From: Streptomyces xinghaiensis S187
GTDB taxonomy: Bacteria; Actinomycetota; Actinomycetes; Streptomycetales; Streptomycetaceae
Direction: 5' to 3'
Length of the DNA stretch: 64,000 bases
NCBI RefSeq assembly: GCF_000220705.2
Contig: NZ_CP023202.1
Coordinates: 4,556,501-4,620,500 of the forward strand
Shown here: piece by piece, positions 50,250 to 58,508 of the stretch
Layout: every line of letters starts with the position of its first letter
How positions within the stretch are numbered: the first letter of the stretch is position 1
The notes under the pieces: model-generated
What the model was told of the DNA's origin: nothing
The model's input: the letters and a program-made list of their open reading frames with translations, nothing else
Databases searched by the model: none
Position numbers and translations under genes: made by a program

Positions 50250-50672
50250 TCAGCGGCTCTCGCGGGCCGCGACGACCGCCGCCGCCACCCGGTCGGCCAC
50301 GGCCACCGGGTCCTCGTGCTCCCAGAAGCGGAGGACCGTCCAGCCGTCCGTCTTCAGGGACTCGGTGGTCTCGCGGTCGCGCGTGATGTTGCCTTCGAGC
50401 TTCTTCCGCCACCACTCGGCGTTGGCCTTGGGGTGTGTGGCGTGCTGCGGGCAGCCGTGCCAGAAGCAGCCGTCGAGGAAGACGGCGACCTTGGGGCCGG
50501 GGAAGGCGATGTCGATCGTGCGGCGGGGATGCCCGGGCACCTTCCGGTGCAGGCGGTATCGGTGCCCGGCCGCGTACAGCAGGCGTCGCACGGCCACCTC
50601 GGGTGTGGTGTCCCGGCTGGCCTGGCGACTCATGCGGGCCGAGACGGCGGTGGAGGAGGGGATCGCGGGCAC
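50250..50672 (-). CDS. vsr: Vsr-type mismatch endonuclease (copy 2)
   Basis: A 140-residue protein; GTG 50672 gives the usual N-terminus ending in SARMSRQASRDTTPEVAVRRLLYAAG (ATG 50633 would cut into it). Core: VAVFLDGCFWHGCPQHATHPKAN, WWRKKLEGNITRDRET, GWTVLRFWEHEDP. Clearly homologous to but well diverged from copy 1, and with host-like GC3. It heads the minus-strand set, 223 bases upstream of the ATPase gene, so Vsr genes bracket the Z1 system. Confidence 0.9.
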   Translation of the reverse strand: MPAIPSSTAVSARMSRQASRDTTPEVAVRRLLYAAGHRYRLHRKVPGHPRRTIDIAFPGPKVAVFLDGCFWHGCPQHATHPKANAEWWRKKLEGNITRDRETTESLKTDGWTVLRFWEHEDPVAVADRVAAAVVAARESR

Positions 50673-50852
50673 GGCACCATTGTGTGCCGGCAGGCCGGAC
50701 CTCCGCCGGCGCGGGCATCGTCGTGGGTCTCTTCCCTGTCCGGATGCGCGAATGGGAGCGTCGTCCGCTGCTGCCCAGGGAGGCGGGGCCGTGGCACAAC
50801 AGGGATGGAGCCGTCCGTGCCGGTGAGGGCGTAGTGAGCGGGGGAGGGGCGG

Positions 50853-51617
50853 GTGCCTGTATCGGGTGAGCAGGACCACGCGAAGCAGCGGGTTCGGCGG
50901 CAGGTGTGGGACGACCTCACCTCGGCGGGCGCCGTGCACGATGCCTCCGTGTACGGCCGCATCCCGGACTTCAAGGGGGCCGAGGAGGCCGCCGCCCGGC
51001 TGGCCTCGCTGCCGCAGTGGCGTGCCGCCCGCGTCGTCAAAGCCGTACCGGACAGAGCCCAGTTGTCGGTACGGGCAAGGGCGCTCGCCGAGGGGAGAAC
51101 GGTGTACATGGCCGTGCCGAAGCTGGCCACGCCCCGGCCCTTCTATCTGCTCGACCCGGCGCGGCTGTCCGTCCCGCCGGTTGAGGCGGCGGCCAGTCGT
51201 ACGGCCGCGGCCGTGGCGCCCACGGTCGAGGTGGACGAGATGCGGCCGGTCGATCTCGTAGTTCTCGGCAGCGTCGCGGTGAACCGGGAGGGTGTGCGGA
51301 TCGGGAAGGGCGCGGGCTACTCCGATCTGGAGTTCGCCCTGCTGACCGAGGCCGGGCTCATCACCGGTGAGACGGTCGTCGTGACCACGGTGCATTCCCT
51401 CCAGGTCGTGGACGGGCCGATTCCTGCCGGTGAGCACGACGCCGGTGTGGATCTCATCGTCACGCCCGATGACGTCATCTCCTGTTCCGCACCGCACCGG
51501 CCCGCTGGTCTGCTGTGGGACCGGCTTCCGCCGGAGAAGATCGCGGCCATCCCGGCACTGGCCGCGAGGCGGGCGACCCTGGGCGGTGCGCGGGAGATGC
51601 CGGGGCTGCCGGATTGA
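50853..51617 (+). CDS. 5-formyltetrahydrofolate cyclo-ligase family protein
   Basis: A 254-residue protein from GTG 50853 with GGGGAGGGGC upstream. It has the family's N-terminal helix (AKQRVRRQVWDDLTSAG), KAVPDRAQLSVRARALAEGRTVYMAVPKL and the ATP/folate-site motif VRIGKGAGYSDLEF with the later VVTTVHSLQVV. Such longer relatives (MTHFSD-like) occur widely in actinobacteria; true 5-FTHF cyclo-ligase activity is plausible but unproven because the substrate loop differs (GKGAGYSD versus GyGGGyYD). Confidence 0.75.
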   Translation: MPVSGEQDHAKQRVRRQVWDDLTSAGAVHDASVYGRIPDFKGAEEAAARLASLPQWRAARVVKAVPDRAQLSVRARALAEGRTVYMAVPKLATPRPFYLLDPARLSVPPVEAAASRTAAAVAPTVEVDEMRPVDLVVLGSVAVNREGVRIGKGAGYSDLEFALLTEAGLITGETVVVTTVHSLQVVDGPIPAGEHDAGVDLIVTPDDVISCSAPHRPAGLLWDRLPPEKIAAIPALAARRATLGGAREMPGLPD

Positions 51618-51955
51618 GCGACGTCCGGCCGTGAGTGGTGTGGGTGCGGTGTGCTCGCCCCTCGTCCCTCGCCCCTCGTCCCTCGTCCCTCGCCCTTCGC
51701 CCCTCGGCTCACGGCGAGGCCCGCGGCGGGGCCCTGGTGGCGGTGGGCGCCGCCGCGGGCCGGTTTCGGGAGAGGTGTCGTCAGGGCCGGGTCGACCTGA
51801 CCGTCTGTGGACGTGGGGCGGTCCCGGTCCCGTGGGCGATGCGGTGGTTGGTCCGGCTGATCGCGGGGTTCCCTTCATGCGGCCCCCCGCGCTGCGTGAC
51901 GGGTCCGCGATCAGCCGGACGGTGCTGCGGCGGTTGGCCGGGCCGGCCGCAGGGT
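51618..51955. other. intergenic region with heptamer repeat
   Basis: About 340 bases between the cyclo-ligase-like gene and the convergent small secreted-protein gene. Contains a 7-bp tandem repeat (51654-51708) and GATCAGCCGGAC/GTCCGGCTGATC copies (about 51850 and 51911) forming a long-range inverted pair that may act as a bidirectional terminator. Confidence 0.45.
51654..51708. repeat. 7-bp tandem repeat CTCG(C/T)CC
   Basis: About seven and a half consecutive heptamers of the form CTCGCCC/CTCGTCC, one with TTCG. It is a simple minisatellite-like tract in an intergenic region; no coding or CRISPR character. Confidence 0.85.
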
Positions 51956-52249
51956 TCAGCGGTTGGTCCAGAGGACCCACTGGAGGGTGCCGCTGGCGCA
52001 CTGGAACTGGTCCCAGTGGCCGCGCTGGACGCCCTCGTTGCCCGCGAGCACGCAGTTGCCGTACTGCCAGTACTTGCCGCGCAGCACCCAGCCGGGCACC
52101 TGGGCCGTGTCCGCCTCCTGGGCGGCGCCGGCCCGCGACTCCGACGCCGGGGCCGCCGTGGCCTGGACGGCGCCGAGGGTCAGGGCCGCGACCGCGGTCG
52201 TGGTGGCGGCGATGCCGGCCAGGGCGGTTCGTGTGCTGGTGAGGTTCAT
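51956..52249 (-). CDS. small secreted protein
   Basis: A 97-residue protein with AGGAGTC ribosome-binding site, signal peptide (TALAGIAATTTAVAALTLGAVQATAAPA) and a mature part of about 55 residues with Cys in YGNCVLAG and QFQCASG, probably one disulfide, plus many aromatic residues (WVLRGKYWQY, WVLWTNR). Small extracellular proteins of this form are frequent in Streptomyces; function unknown. Confidence 0.75.
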   Translation of the reverse strand: MNLTSTRTALAGIAATTTAVAALTLGAVQATAAPASESRAGAAQEADTAQVPGWVLRGKYWQYGNCVLAGNEGVQRGHWDQFQCASGTLQWVLWTNR

Positions 52250-52547
52250 GTCCCGACTCCTGCTGTTTGTTGACGCTTGTGCTGTTTGGTCTTGCGTCAG
52301 GGATACGCGGGAGCTGGGTAATCCATACGACGGGCAGGGGTGTGATCTGAGTCACAGCGCGGGGTCGAGTGGTGGTGTTGCCCGTTGCCGAGCGGGTCAC
52401 GCAGTTCGGCGGCGATGTCCTCTCTCGCACCGCCAGTACGCTGGCATTCCTTTCCGATGGTCAACGGACGGCCGCCGGTTGCCGATCCGGGCCGTGCGGG
52501 ACCGGCTCACCAGGCCGGTCCCCGGCCCCGGCACAGAAGGGCACCCC
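52250..52547. other. divergent intergenic region
   Basis: About 300 bases between the small secreted-protein gene and the plus-strand membrane-protein gene. Near 52255-52330 it is AT-richer, a likely promoter zone for the secreted protein. No defined boxes assigned. Confidence 0.4.
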
Positions 52548-52931
52548 ATGCTCGCGTCCGTACCCATGGGATGGCTGTGGCTGCTGGCCGCGGCGTCCAC
52601 CGTCCTGTCCAGTTGCCTCCTGGGCAGCTGGATCCCCCTGCGGCAGTTCCGCATCGCCTACCCGGTGACCATGGTCGTCGGCGGCGCGGGCCTGATCGTC
52701 GTCTGCCGGGCGCAGGGCATCGATCTGACCGGGGCACTCGTCATGTACTCGTGCGCCCATATCGGCCTGACGCTCGGCCTGCTCCCCCAACGGAAGCTGT
52801 TCAAAGAGGTGTACGAGCGGTGGCGCCGGGGTGAGGCCACGGACCATCTCAAGGCCCCGCGCGGGCATCTCGCCTTCCTCGCGGTCAGTGTGGTCGGCGT
52901 CTTGCTCGCCGGGTTCGCGCTGACCCGCTGA
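52548..52931 (+). CDS. small integral membrane protein
   Basis: A 127-residue protein with AAGG upstream of ATG 52548. Four hydrophobic helices: GWLWLLAAASTVLSSCLLGSW, YPVTMVVGGAGLIVVC, LTGALVMYSCAHIGLTLGLL and LAFLAVSVVGVLLAGFALT, with a basic loop (PQRKLFKEVYERWRRGE). No family recognised. Confidence 0.65.
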   Translation: MLASVPMGWLWLLAAASTVLSSCLLGSWIPLRQFRIAYPVTMVVGGAGLIVVCRAQGIDLTGALVMYSCAHIGLTLGLLPQRKLFKEVYERWRRGEATDHLKAPRGHLAFLAVSVVGVLLAGFALTR

Positions 52932-53222
52932 TCGGCTGGTCCGCTGGCCCGCTGACGGGGCGCGGCCCTCACGCCCCGTACCGCCGTGGTTCCGGGTGGC
53001 CGAGGCGACAGTGGCGGTGTCGCGGCGGCGATGGTGCGCGGTGATGCCGGCCTTGCCGTGGCGGTGCCTCCGTCCGGTCCGGGGTGGCGCCCGTCTGTTG
53101 GCACTCGTCATCCACCCGCTTCCGCGCGGTGGTTGCGGGTTAGCATCACAGTGCCGGGGCTGTCACCCCGGCGATCGGCGGTCGGCGATCGCCGACCGGG
53201 CAGCGAGAGGGGGAGCGGCGGT
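52932..53222. other. intergenic region before DUF6412 gene
   Basis: About 290 bases; TAGCAT at 53141-53146 is a candidate -10 box (TTCCGC 15 bases upstream). GATCGGCGGTCGGCGATC forms a short dyad near 53172-53190, between the promoter and the start codon. Confidence 0.35.
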
Positions 53223-53564
53223 ATGGGGCTCAGGGCTGCCACGCGCACGCACCTCAGCGTGCTGCTCGTCCTCCTCTCCGGGCTCTCCGGGCTGCTGCTC
53301 GCGCCCGGCGGCCTCGCCGAAGGCGCCCTCGCCGGTGCCGTCTCCTTCGCCGCGACCGCCACCGCCACCGCGGCGGCCGGTGCGGCCCTGCTCGTCTGCG
53401 CCGTCCTCGCCGCCCGCAGCGCCCGTCCCGTACCGCCCACCCGGGTACGGACCGCGCTCCGCGACCGCGAGCGCCGTACCGCCTTCCTGCCCCAGCGCGA
53501 TCCCGACGCCTCCGGCCGCCCGCGGCCCAGGGCACCCGGCCGTCCCCTCCCGACGGCCGGCTAG
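53223..53564 (+). CDS. DUF6412-type membrane protein
   Basis: A 113-residue protein from ATG 53223 with GGGGGAG upstream. Two hydrophobic segments (LSVLLVLLSGLSGLLLAPGG; the Ala-rich AAGAALLVCAVLAARS) and a basic disordered C-terminus (RTALRDRERRTAFLPQRDPDA). It precedes the YidC/Oxa1-like gene by 119 bases, an arrangement seen for DUF6412 proteins in Streptomyces; possible helper of that insertase. Confidence 0.65.
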   Translation: MGLRAATRTHLSVLLVLLSGLSGLLLAPGGLAEGALAGAVSFAATATATAAAGAALLVCAVLAARSARPVPPTRVRTALRDRERRTAFLPQRDPDASGRPRPRAPGRPLPTAG

Positions 53565-53683
53565 GCAGCCGCCGCCACACCCGCCACGCCCCCAACAGGG
53601 CCATGCGGGGCGGTGGTCCGCCTGCACGGCTCGTCACGCCGACACCCATTCCTCGGCACGACGAGACCCGGGAGGGCTCATCC

Positions 53684-54481
53684 ATGTCCGTCTTCGCAGC
53701 ACTCGTCTCGCAGCTCGCGAGCCTGCTCGAACCCCTCTTCGCTTCATCGGCCACAGCCGCCGCGATCGTCCTCTTCACCCTCGGTGTACGGCTCGCCCTG
53801 CACCCGCTGACCCGCGCCGCCGTCCGCGGCGAGAAGGCGCGGGCCCGGCTCGCGCCGCGCGTCGCCGAACTGCGCCGGAAGCACGGCCGCGACCCGGAGC
53901 GGCTGCAGCGGGCGACGGCCGACCTCTACGCCCGCGAGGGCACCTCACCGCTGGCCGGCTGCCTGCCGATGCTGCTCCAGCTCCCCGTCTTCTTCGTGAT
54001 GTACCGGCTCTTCTCCGCCTCCGAGATCGGCGGGCGCGCCAACGAACTGCTGGGCGACCGGCTGTTCGCCGCACCGCTCGGCGGCCACTGGGCCGACGCC
54101 CTCCGCGACGGCGGCCCCCTCGGCCCGCAAGGCATCGTCTACGCCGGGCTGTTCGCGCTGATCGCGGCCGTGGCCACCTGGACGTATCTCCGCGCCCGCC
54201 GGGCCATGGCGGCGGGCGCGCCGGACGCCGCCGCGGCGGAGGCCGGAGCCGGTGCCGGGATGCCGGGCATGCCTGCGATGGCCGGGATGGCGAAGGTGCT
54301 GCCGCTGCTCTCGTTCGGCACGCTCATCACGGCGGCCGTCGTGCCCCTGGCGGCCGGGCTCTACCTCGTCACGACGACCACCTGGGCGGCCGCCGAACGG
54401 GCCTGGCTGCTCCGCGACCGGGGGCGCGACGTCCCGCCGGCGGGGGCCGGCCGGAGCGGCTCCCGGCGTTCGGCGGCCTGA
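53684..54481 (+). CDS. YidC/Oxa1-family membrane protein insertase (paralogue)
   Basis: A 265-residue protein with GGGAGGG ribosome-binding site. The conserved insertase core is present: first helix ATAAAIVLFTLGVRLALHPLTRAAVRGEKARARLAPRVAELRRKHG (substrate-groove Arg and coiled cytoplasmic hairpin), REGTSPLAGCLPMLLQLPVFFVMYRLF, and later helices YAGLFALIAAVATWTYL and LPLLSFGTLITAAVVPLAAGLYLVTTTTW. Short without the large periplasmic domain, as in Gram-positives. Probably an accessory YidC rather than the primary one, which normally sits near oriC with rnpA and jag. Confidence 0.88.
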   Translation: MSVFAALVSQLASLLEPLFASSATAAAIVLFTLGVRLALHPLTRAAVRGEKARARLAPRVAELRRKHGRDPERLQRATADLYAREGTSPLAGCLPMLLQLPVFFVMYRLFSASEIGGRANELLGDRLFAAPLGGHWADALRDGGPLGPQGIVYAGLFALIAAVATWTYLRARRAMAAGAPDAAAAEAGAGAGMPGMPAMAGMAKVLPLLSFGTLITAAVVPLAAGLYLVTTTTWAAAERAWLLRDRGRDVPPAGAGRSGSRRSAA

Positions 54482-54657
54482 GCCGCCGGGGCCATGCGGG
54501 CCGACGGGCCGGCGCCCCGTTCGCCGGCCCGGGGGCGCCGTCATCGCGGACGGTCGCACGCCCGGCCGCCCGGTGGCCGGGGCCGCCGGGCTCGCCCGCC
54601 TGGGCGAGTCCGGCCGGCCGGGCGCCGCCCTCCTCGCCGGGCGGGCGGCCACGGGCC

Positions 54658-55407
54658 TCAGATCTGGTTCAGGCCGCCGTCGACGTACAGGCTCGCACCC
54701 GTGATGAAGCTGCTCTGCTCGGAGGCGAGGAAGGCCACGGCGGCGGCGATCTCGTCCGGGCGCCCGAGCCGGCCCAGCGGTACCTGCGCGGCCAGTTGCT
54801 GTTTCACGACGGCGGCCTGCTCCGGGTCGGGGGCGAGCCCGGACAGGCCGGGGGTGTCGGTCGGGCCGGGCGTGACGGTGTTGACCCGGATGCCGCGTCC
54901 CTTGAGCTCGTTGGACCAGGTCCGGGCGAACGAGCGGACGGCGGCCTTGGTCGCCGCGTACACCCCGAACGCCTCCTGGCCGGAGTCCACCGTGGTGGAG
55001 CCGTTCAGGACTATCGAGGCGCCGTCGTTGAGCAGGGGCAGCGCCTTCTGGACGGTGAACAGCGTGCCTCGGACGTTGACGCCGAAGAGGGTGTCGAAGT
55101 GCTCCTCGGTGATCTGCCCGAGCGGCACGAACGCGGCGGTGGCGGCGTTCGCGAACAGGATGTCCAGGCCCCGCCCGTGGCCGCGGATCGTGTCGTAGAG
55201 GCGGTCCAGGTCGGCCGGGTCGGAGATGTCACCGGTCACCGCGGTGGCGGCTGAACCGATCGTTTCGACGGCCGCGTCGAGTTCGGTCTTGCGCCGGCCG
55301 GTGATGAACACGTGCGCGCCCTCGGCCGCCAGCCGTTCGGCACTGGCCAGGCCGATACCGGTGCCGCCGCCGGTGACGAGAGCGGTCTTGCCGTCAAGTA
55401 GTCCCAC
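54658..55407 (-). CDS. short-chain dehydrogenase/reductase
   Basis: A 249-residue SDR from GTG 55407 with AAGGAGG upstream. Cofactor motif TGGGTGIG (12-19), NAAT at 87-90, catalytic Ser137, Tyr150 and Lys154 (YAATK), PGPTDTPG, and the C-terminal SSFITGASLYVDGGLNQI. A classical oxidoreductase, NAD(P)-dependent. It is divergent from a TetR-family gene with two palindromic operators in the 92-base spacer, so TetR presumably represses it. Confidence 0.9.
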   Translation of the reverse strand: MGLLDGKTALVTGGGTGIGLASAERLAAEGAHVFITGRRKTELDAAVETIGSAATAVTGDISDPADLDRLYDTIRGHGRGLDILFANAATAAFVPLGQITEEHFDTLFGVNVRGTLFTVQKALPLLNDGASIVLNGSTTVDSGQEAFGVYAATKAAVRSFARTWSNELKGRGIRVNTVTPGPTDTPGLSGLAPDPEQAAVVKQQLAAQVPLGRLGRPDEIAAAVAFLASEQSSFITGASLYVDGGLNQI

Positions 55408-55424
55408 GGGAAGCCTCCTTCGAG

Positions 55425-55446
55425 TTCCGCATCGATCGATGCGGAA
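55425..55446. promoter_or_regulatory. 22-bp perfect palindrome, TetR operator O1
   Basis: A perfect palindrome with arms TTCCGCATCGA and TCGATGCGGAA. It lies in the SDR-tetR divergent spacer, just downstream of the predicted SDR promoter, a repressor position. Confidence 0.75.
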
Positions 55447-55461
55447 TTCGAACCGTAGCAC

Positions 55462-55483
55462 TTCTGCATCGATCGTTGCGGAA
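55462..55483. promoter_or_regulatory. near-palindromic second operator O2
   Basis: TTCTGCATCGA/TCGTTGCGGAA is the O1 sequence with two changes. Its centre is 37 bases from O1, and it lies just upstream of the tetR -10 box TAGAGT (55488-55493), which itself is 6 bases ahead of the tetR ATG (leaderless). Confidence 0.7.
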
Positions 55484-55499
55484 AAGGTAGAGTGCGGGG

Positions 55500-56108
55500 A
55501 TGGGGAGCAGACGGAGCCGCCCGATCGGCCGGCCGCGAGGATTCGACGCAGACGAGGCTCTCGAGCGCGCCATGCTGGTCTTCTGGGAGCACGGCTACGA
55601 GGGGGCCAGCCTGGCCAACCTCACCGACGCCATGGGCATCTCCACCACCAGCATGTACGCGGCCTTCGGTAACAAGGAGGAGCTGTTCCGCAAGGCCCTG
55701 GAGCGCTACACCGAAGGCCCGAGCGCCTACTTCGCCCGGGCTTTGGACGAGCCGACCGCCCTCGGCGTCGCCACCGCGATCCTGGCCGGCGCCGTCCGGA
55801 CCACCACCCGCCCGGCCCGTCCGCACGGGTGTCTGGGCGTCCAGGGCGCCCTCGCCGCCGGCGACTCCGGGCGCGGAGTCCGTGAGCTCCTCGCCGCCTG
55901 GCGCAACGACGGCTGCACCCGCATCCGGGAGCGGTTCCAGCGGGCCGTCGACGACGGCGACCTGCCTCCCGGGAGCGACCCGGGGCTGCTGGCCCGCTAC
56001 GTCACCACCTTGACCTTCGGCATCGCCGTGCAGGCCGCGAGCGGCGTCGGCCGCGAGGAACTCCAGGAGATGGCCGACGCCGCCCTGCGCGACTGGCCGA
56101 TCGCCTGA
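55500..56108 (+). CDS. TetR/AcrR-family transcriptional regulator
   Basis: A 202-residue regulator. HTH: FDADEALERAMLVFWEHGYEGASLANLTDAMGISTTSMYAAFGNKEELFRKALERY; the C-terminal domain contains CLGVQGALAAG and RFQRAVDDGDLPPGSDPGLLARYVTTLTFGIAVQAASG, as in the TetR_C_33/COG1309 branch controlling SDR genes. Leaderless start at 55500. Likely represses itself and the divergent SDR through the two palindromes. Confidence 0.9.
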   Translation: MGSRRSRPIGRPRGFDADEALERAMLVFWEHGYEGASLANLTDAMGISTTSMYAAFGNKEELFRKALERYTEGPSAYFARALDEPTALGVATAILAGAVRTTTRPARPHGCLGVQGALAAGDSGRGVRELLAAWRNDGCTRIRERFQRAVDDGDLPPGSDPGLLARYVTTLTFGIAVQAASGVGREELQEMADAALRDWPIA

Positions 56109-56164
56109 GAACCGCACGGCGTTCCGCTTCGCGGGACGCGCCCCGAGAGCCGAGGAGGTGGGCG

Positions 56165-56737
56165 GTGATCTTCCTGGAGACCGAGCGGCTCGTGCTGCGG
56201 CGGTTCGTGGCGGGCGACGAGGAACATCTCGTCGCCCTGGACGCCGATCCCGAGGTCATGCGCTTCCTCACCGGCGGCGCCCCCACGCCCCCGCACGTCA
56301 TCCGGGAGGAGACCCTGCCGCGCCTGCTCCGCCTCGACGCGGAGTACGGCGGCCGGCTCGGCTACTGGGCCGCCGAGGAGAAGGCGGCGGGGCGGCGCTT
56401 CGCCGGCTGGTTCGAGCTGCGGCCCACGGACGGCGGCGGGCGCGAGTGCGAGCTCGGTTACCGGCTGCGGAGGGACGCCTGGGGACGGGGATACGCCACC
56501 GAGGGCGCCCGCGCTCTGGTCCGCAAGGCGTTCACCGAGCTCGGCGTCGAGCGCCTCTTCGCGGAGACCATGGCCGTCAACCGGGGCTCGCGGCGCGTGA
56601 TGGAGAAGGCCGGGCTCGTGTACGTCCGCACCTTCCACCAGGAGTGGCCGGAGTACATCGAGGGCGCCGAGCACGGGGAGGTCCGGTACGAGCTGAGCCG
56701 CGCGGAGTGGGAGGCCCGGCAGGGGGCGCCGGGGTAG
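56165..56737 (+). CDS. GNAT-family N-acetyltransferase
   Basis: A 190-residue enzyme from GTG 56165 with GAGGAGG 6 bases upstream. RimJ/RimL-type layout: ETERLVLRRFVAGDEEHLVALDADPEVMRFL at the N-terminus, acetyl-CoA site ELGYRLRRDAWGRGYATEGARAL, and AETMAVNRGSRRVMEKAGLVYVRTF. Acetyl acceptor unknown. Follows tetR by 56 bases and may be cotranscribed. Confidence 0.88.
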   Translation: MIFLETERLVLRRFVAGDEEHLVALDADPEVMRFLTGGAPTPPHVIREETLPRLLRLDAEYGGRLGYWAAEEKAAGRRFAGWFELRPTDGGGRECELGYRLRRDAWGRGYATEGARALVRKAFTELGVERLFAETMAVNRGSRRVMEKAGLVYVRTFHQEWPEYIEGAEHGEVRYELSRAEWEARQGAPG

Positions 56738-56922
56738 CCCGCCCGTTCCGTCCCCATCAACCTTTCGGCTCGGGTCGTCCTTGGAGCGGGGGGCGCCGTG
56801 ACGGCGCAGCGTGCCGGTGCCGCGCGGTGAGGACGCCACCGCGCGGCATCCGGGCTCAGCGAGTCCGTCCGTGCGGGCGGGTCAACGGCCGCCCGGCACA
56901 GAGCAGTTGTGCGTACGCCGCG

Positions 56923-58176
56923 TCAGCCGTCCGACGGGTCCAGGGCCTCCAGCGCCTCCGCCGTCAGCTTGCCCGGGCGCTCCCGCTGCGGGAAGTGGCC
57001 GGTGGGGATGCGGGCCACCTCCTTGGCGGTGGCGTAGTCGACGACCGACACCTCGTTCTTGTTGGAGAGCGAGACGAAGCAGTGCTTGCCGTCCGGGCTG
57101 GTGGCCGTCCAGTACGGCAGGGCGTCGGTGTCGTAGTGGACGTAGCCGTCGGTCTCCAGGCCGGGGCGGGAGACGATCGCCACGTAGTCGTCGATGGTGC
57201 CGGCCATGCAGAGCTTGCTCTCGGCGGCGTTCATGGCCATGCCGTGGTGGGCGGAGTTCTGCGGGTAGTCGTCGGCGCGCATCTTCGCGGCCTTGTCGCT
57301 GAAGGGCATCTCGACGGTGCGCTTGATCTCGCCCCGGTCGAGGTCGTACTCGACGAAGCCGTTGAGGTACGAGAGCTGGGCGTACATCGTCTTGTTGTCG
57401 GCGGTGAAGACGGCCGGGCGGATGCCGTACTCGAAGTCGTAGGTCCGCAGCGGCTCGAAGGTGCCGGCGTCCACGGCCACGACCTGGCGCTTGCCCTTGA
57501 GGCCGTTGAGGCCCTTGGGCATCGAGGTGATGCCGATGCTGGAGTTGTAGAGGATCGAGCCGTCCGGCGAGTAGTCGTTGGCGTGCGGGTAGGTGCCGGT
57601 GGCGAACTCGGCGTGCAGCTTGCCGGTGGCGGTGTTGATGACCTCCGCCTTGTCGGCCGTGGTGGCCGAGACGATGAACTTGCTGCCGTCCTCGGACAGG
57701 GCGGCGTGGTCGGCCTTGAAGCCCTCGGTCTCGTACCGCCAGAGCATCGTGCCGCTGGCGATGTCGAAGGCGACGGCGTCGCTGAGGACGCCCCGCGAGA
57801 CGTAGAGCGTGCGGCCGTCGGGAGACATGGCCATGTCATCGACGAGCTTGCGGTAGCCCTGGATGCTGTTGACCATCTCGTAGCCGATCCGCTCGATCGG
57901 GTCCATCTCGCGGATGCGCCGGTCGAGGTCGGGAACGGTGTTGAACGACCCCAGGTTCTCGAACGTCCCGGGGTCGATGAAGCTGACGGTTCCGCCCTGG
58001 CCGTTGCCGACGAGCATGACGTCGCGCGGGGCGGCGGAGCGCGCCGACTCCCCCGCGGAATCGGCCTGTTCGGCCGCGCCCGCGGCCGTGGCGCCGCCGG
58101 TCAGGGCGAGGACGGTCATGACGGCGGCGCTCAGGGACAGCAAGCGGCGGGGGCGCCGGGGCGTGGCTGGGGGCAT
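56923..58176 (-). CDS. secreted YncE-like beta-propeller protein
   Basis: A 417-residue protein; ATG 58176 with GGAGGAC upstream. Basic N-terminus and Sec signal (RRLLSLSAAVMTVLALTGGATAAGAAEQ). The mature part is a YVTN/YncE-type propeller: repeated units such as MLVGNGQGGTVSFIDPGTFENL, MAMSPDGRTLYVSRG, LSEDGSKFIVSAT and TSPDGKHCFVSLSNKNEVSVVDYATAKEVARIPTG. Such proteins bind partners or quinone cofactors in some families, but no catalytic role can be read here. Confidence 0.8.
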   Translation of the reverse strand: MPPATPRRPRRLLSLSAAVMTVLALTGGATAAGAAEQADSAGESARSAAPRDVMLVGNGQGGTVSFIDPGTFENLGSFNTVPDLDRRIREMDPIERIGYEMVNSIQGYRKLVDDMAMSPDGRTLYVSRGVLSDAVAFDIASGTMLWRYETEGFKADHAALSEDGSKFIVSATTADKAEVINTATGKLHAEFATGTYPHANDYSPDGSILYNSSIGITSMPKGLNGLKGKRQVVAVDAGTFEPLRTYDFEYGIRPAVFTADNKTMYAQLSYLNGFVEYDLDRGEIKRTVEMPFSDKAAKMRADDYPQNSAHHGMAMNAAESKLCMAGTIDDYVAIVSRPGLETDGYVHYDTDALPYWTATSPDGKHCFVSLSNKNEVSVVDYATAKEVARIPTGHFPQRERPGKLTAEALEALDPSDG

Positions 58177-58508
58177 GGTCGTCCTCCGAAGGTCGGCCGT
58201 GGGGTGCGGGGGGTGCGGGTCTGCGGGGCGGGGTGCGGGGTGGTGATCGCCGTGAGGGTTACCAGGGGTAAGCCCGTGTGTTACGCGACGGTAATGAACG
58301 GACCGCCTTACGGCAAGAGCCCTGCGCCGCCCCGATGGCCCGCCTCGCGCGCCGCGTCGGCCGGCGGGCTCACTCCCGGCCCCGGCTGCGCCCCCGGTCC
58401 CGCCCCGGTCGCCCTGCCCCGGCCGCCCTGCTCCGTCCGCCCCGCCCGGTCGCCGCGTCGGCCCGGTCCACCTCGCTCCGTCCCAACGCGGCCCGCACGC
58501 GCGGTGCG
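58177..58508. other. intergenic region upstream of the propeller gene
   Basis: About 330 bases between the stop of the UPF0303 gene and the start of the propeller gene (both minus). The AT-richer part at 58250-58310 is the likely propeller-gene promoter. I see no clear boxes or repeats. Confidence 0.4.
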
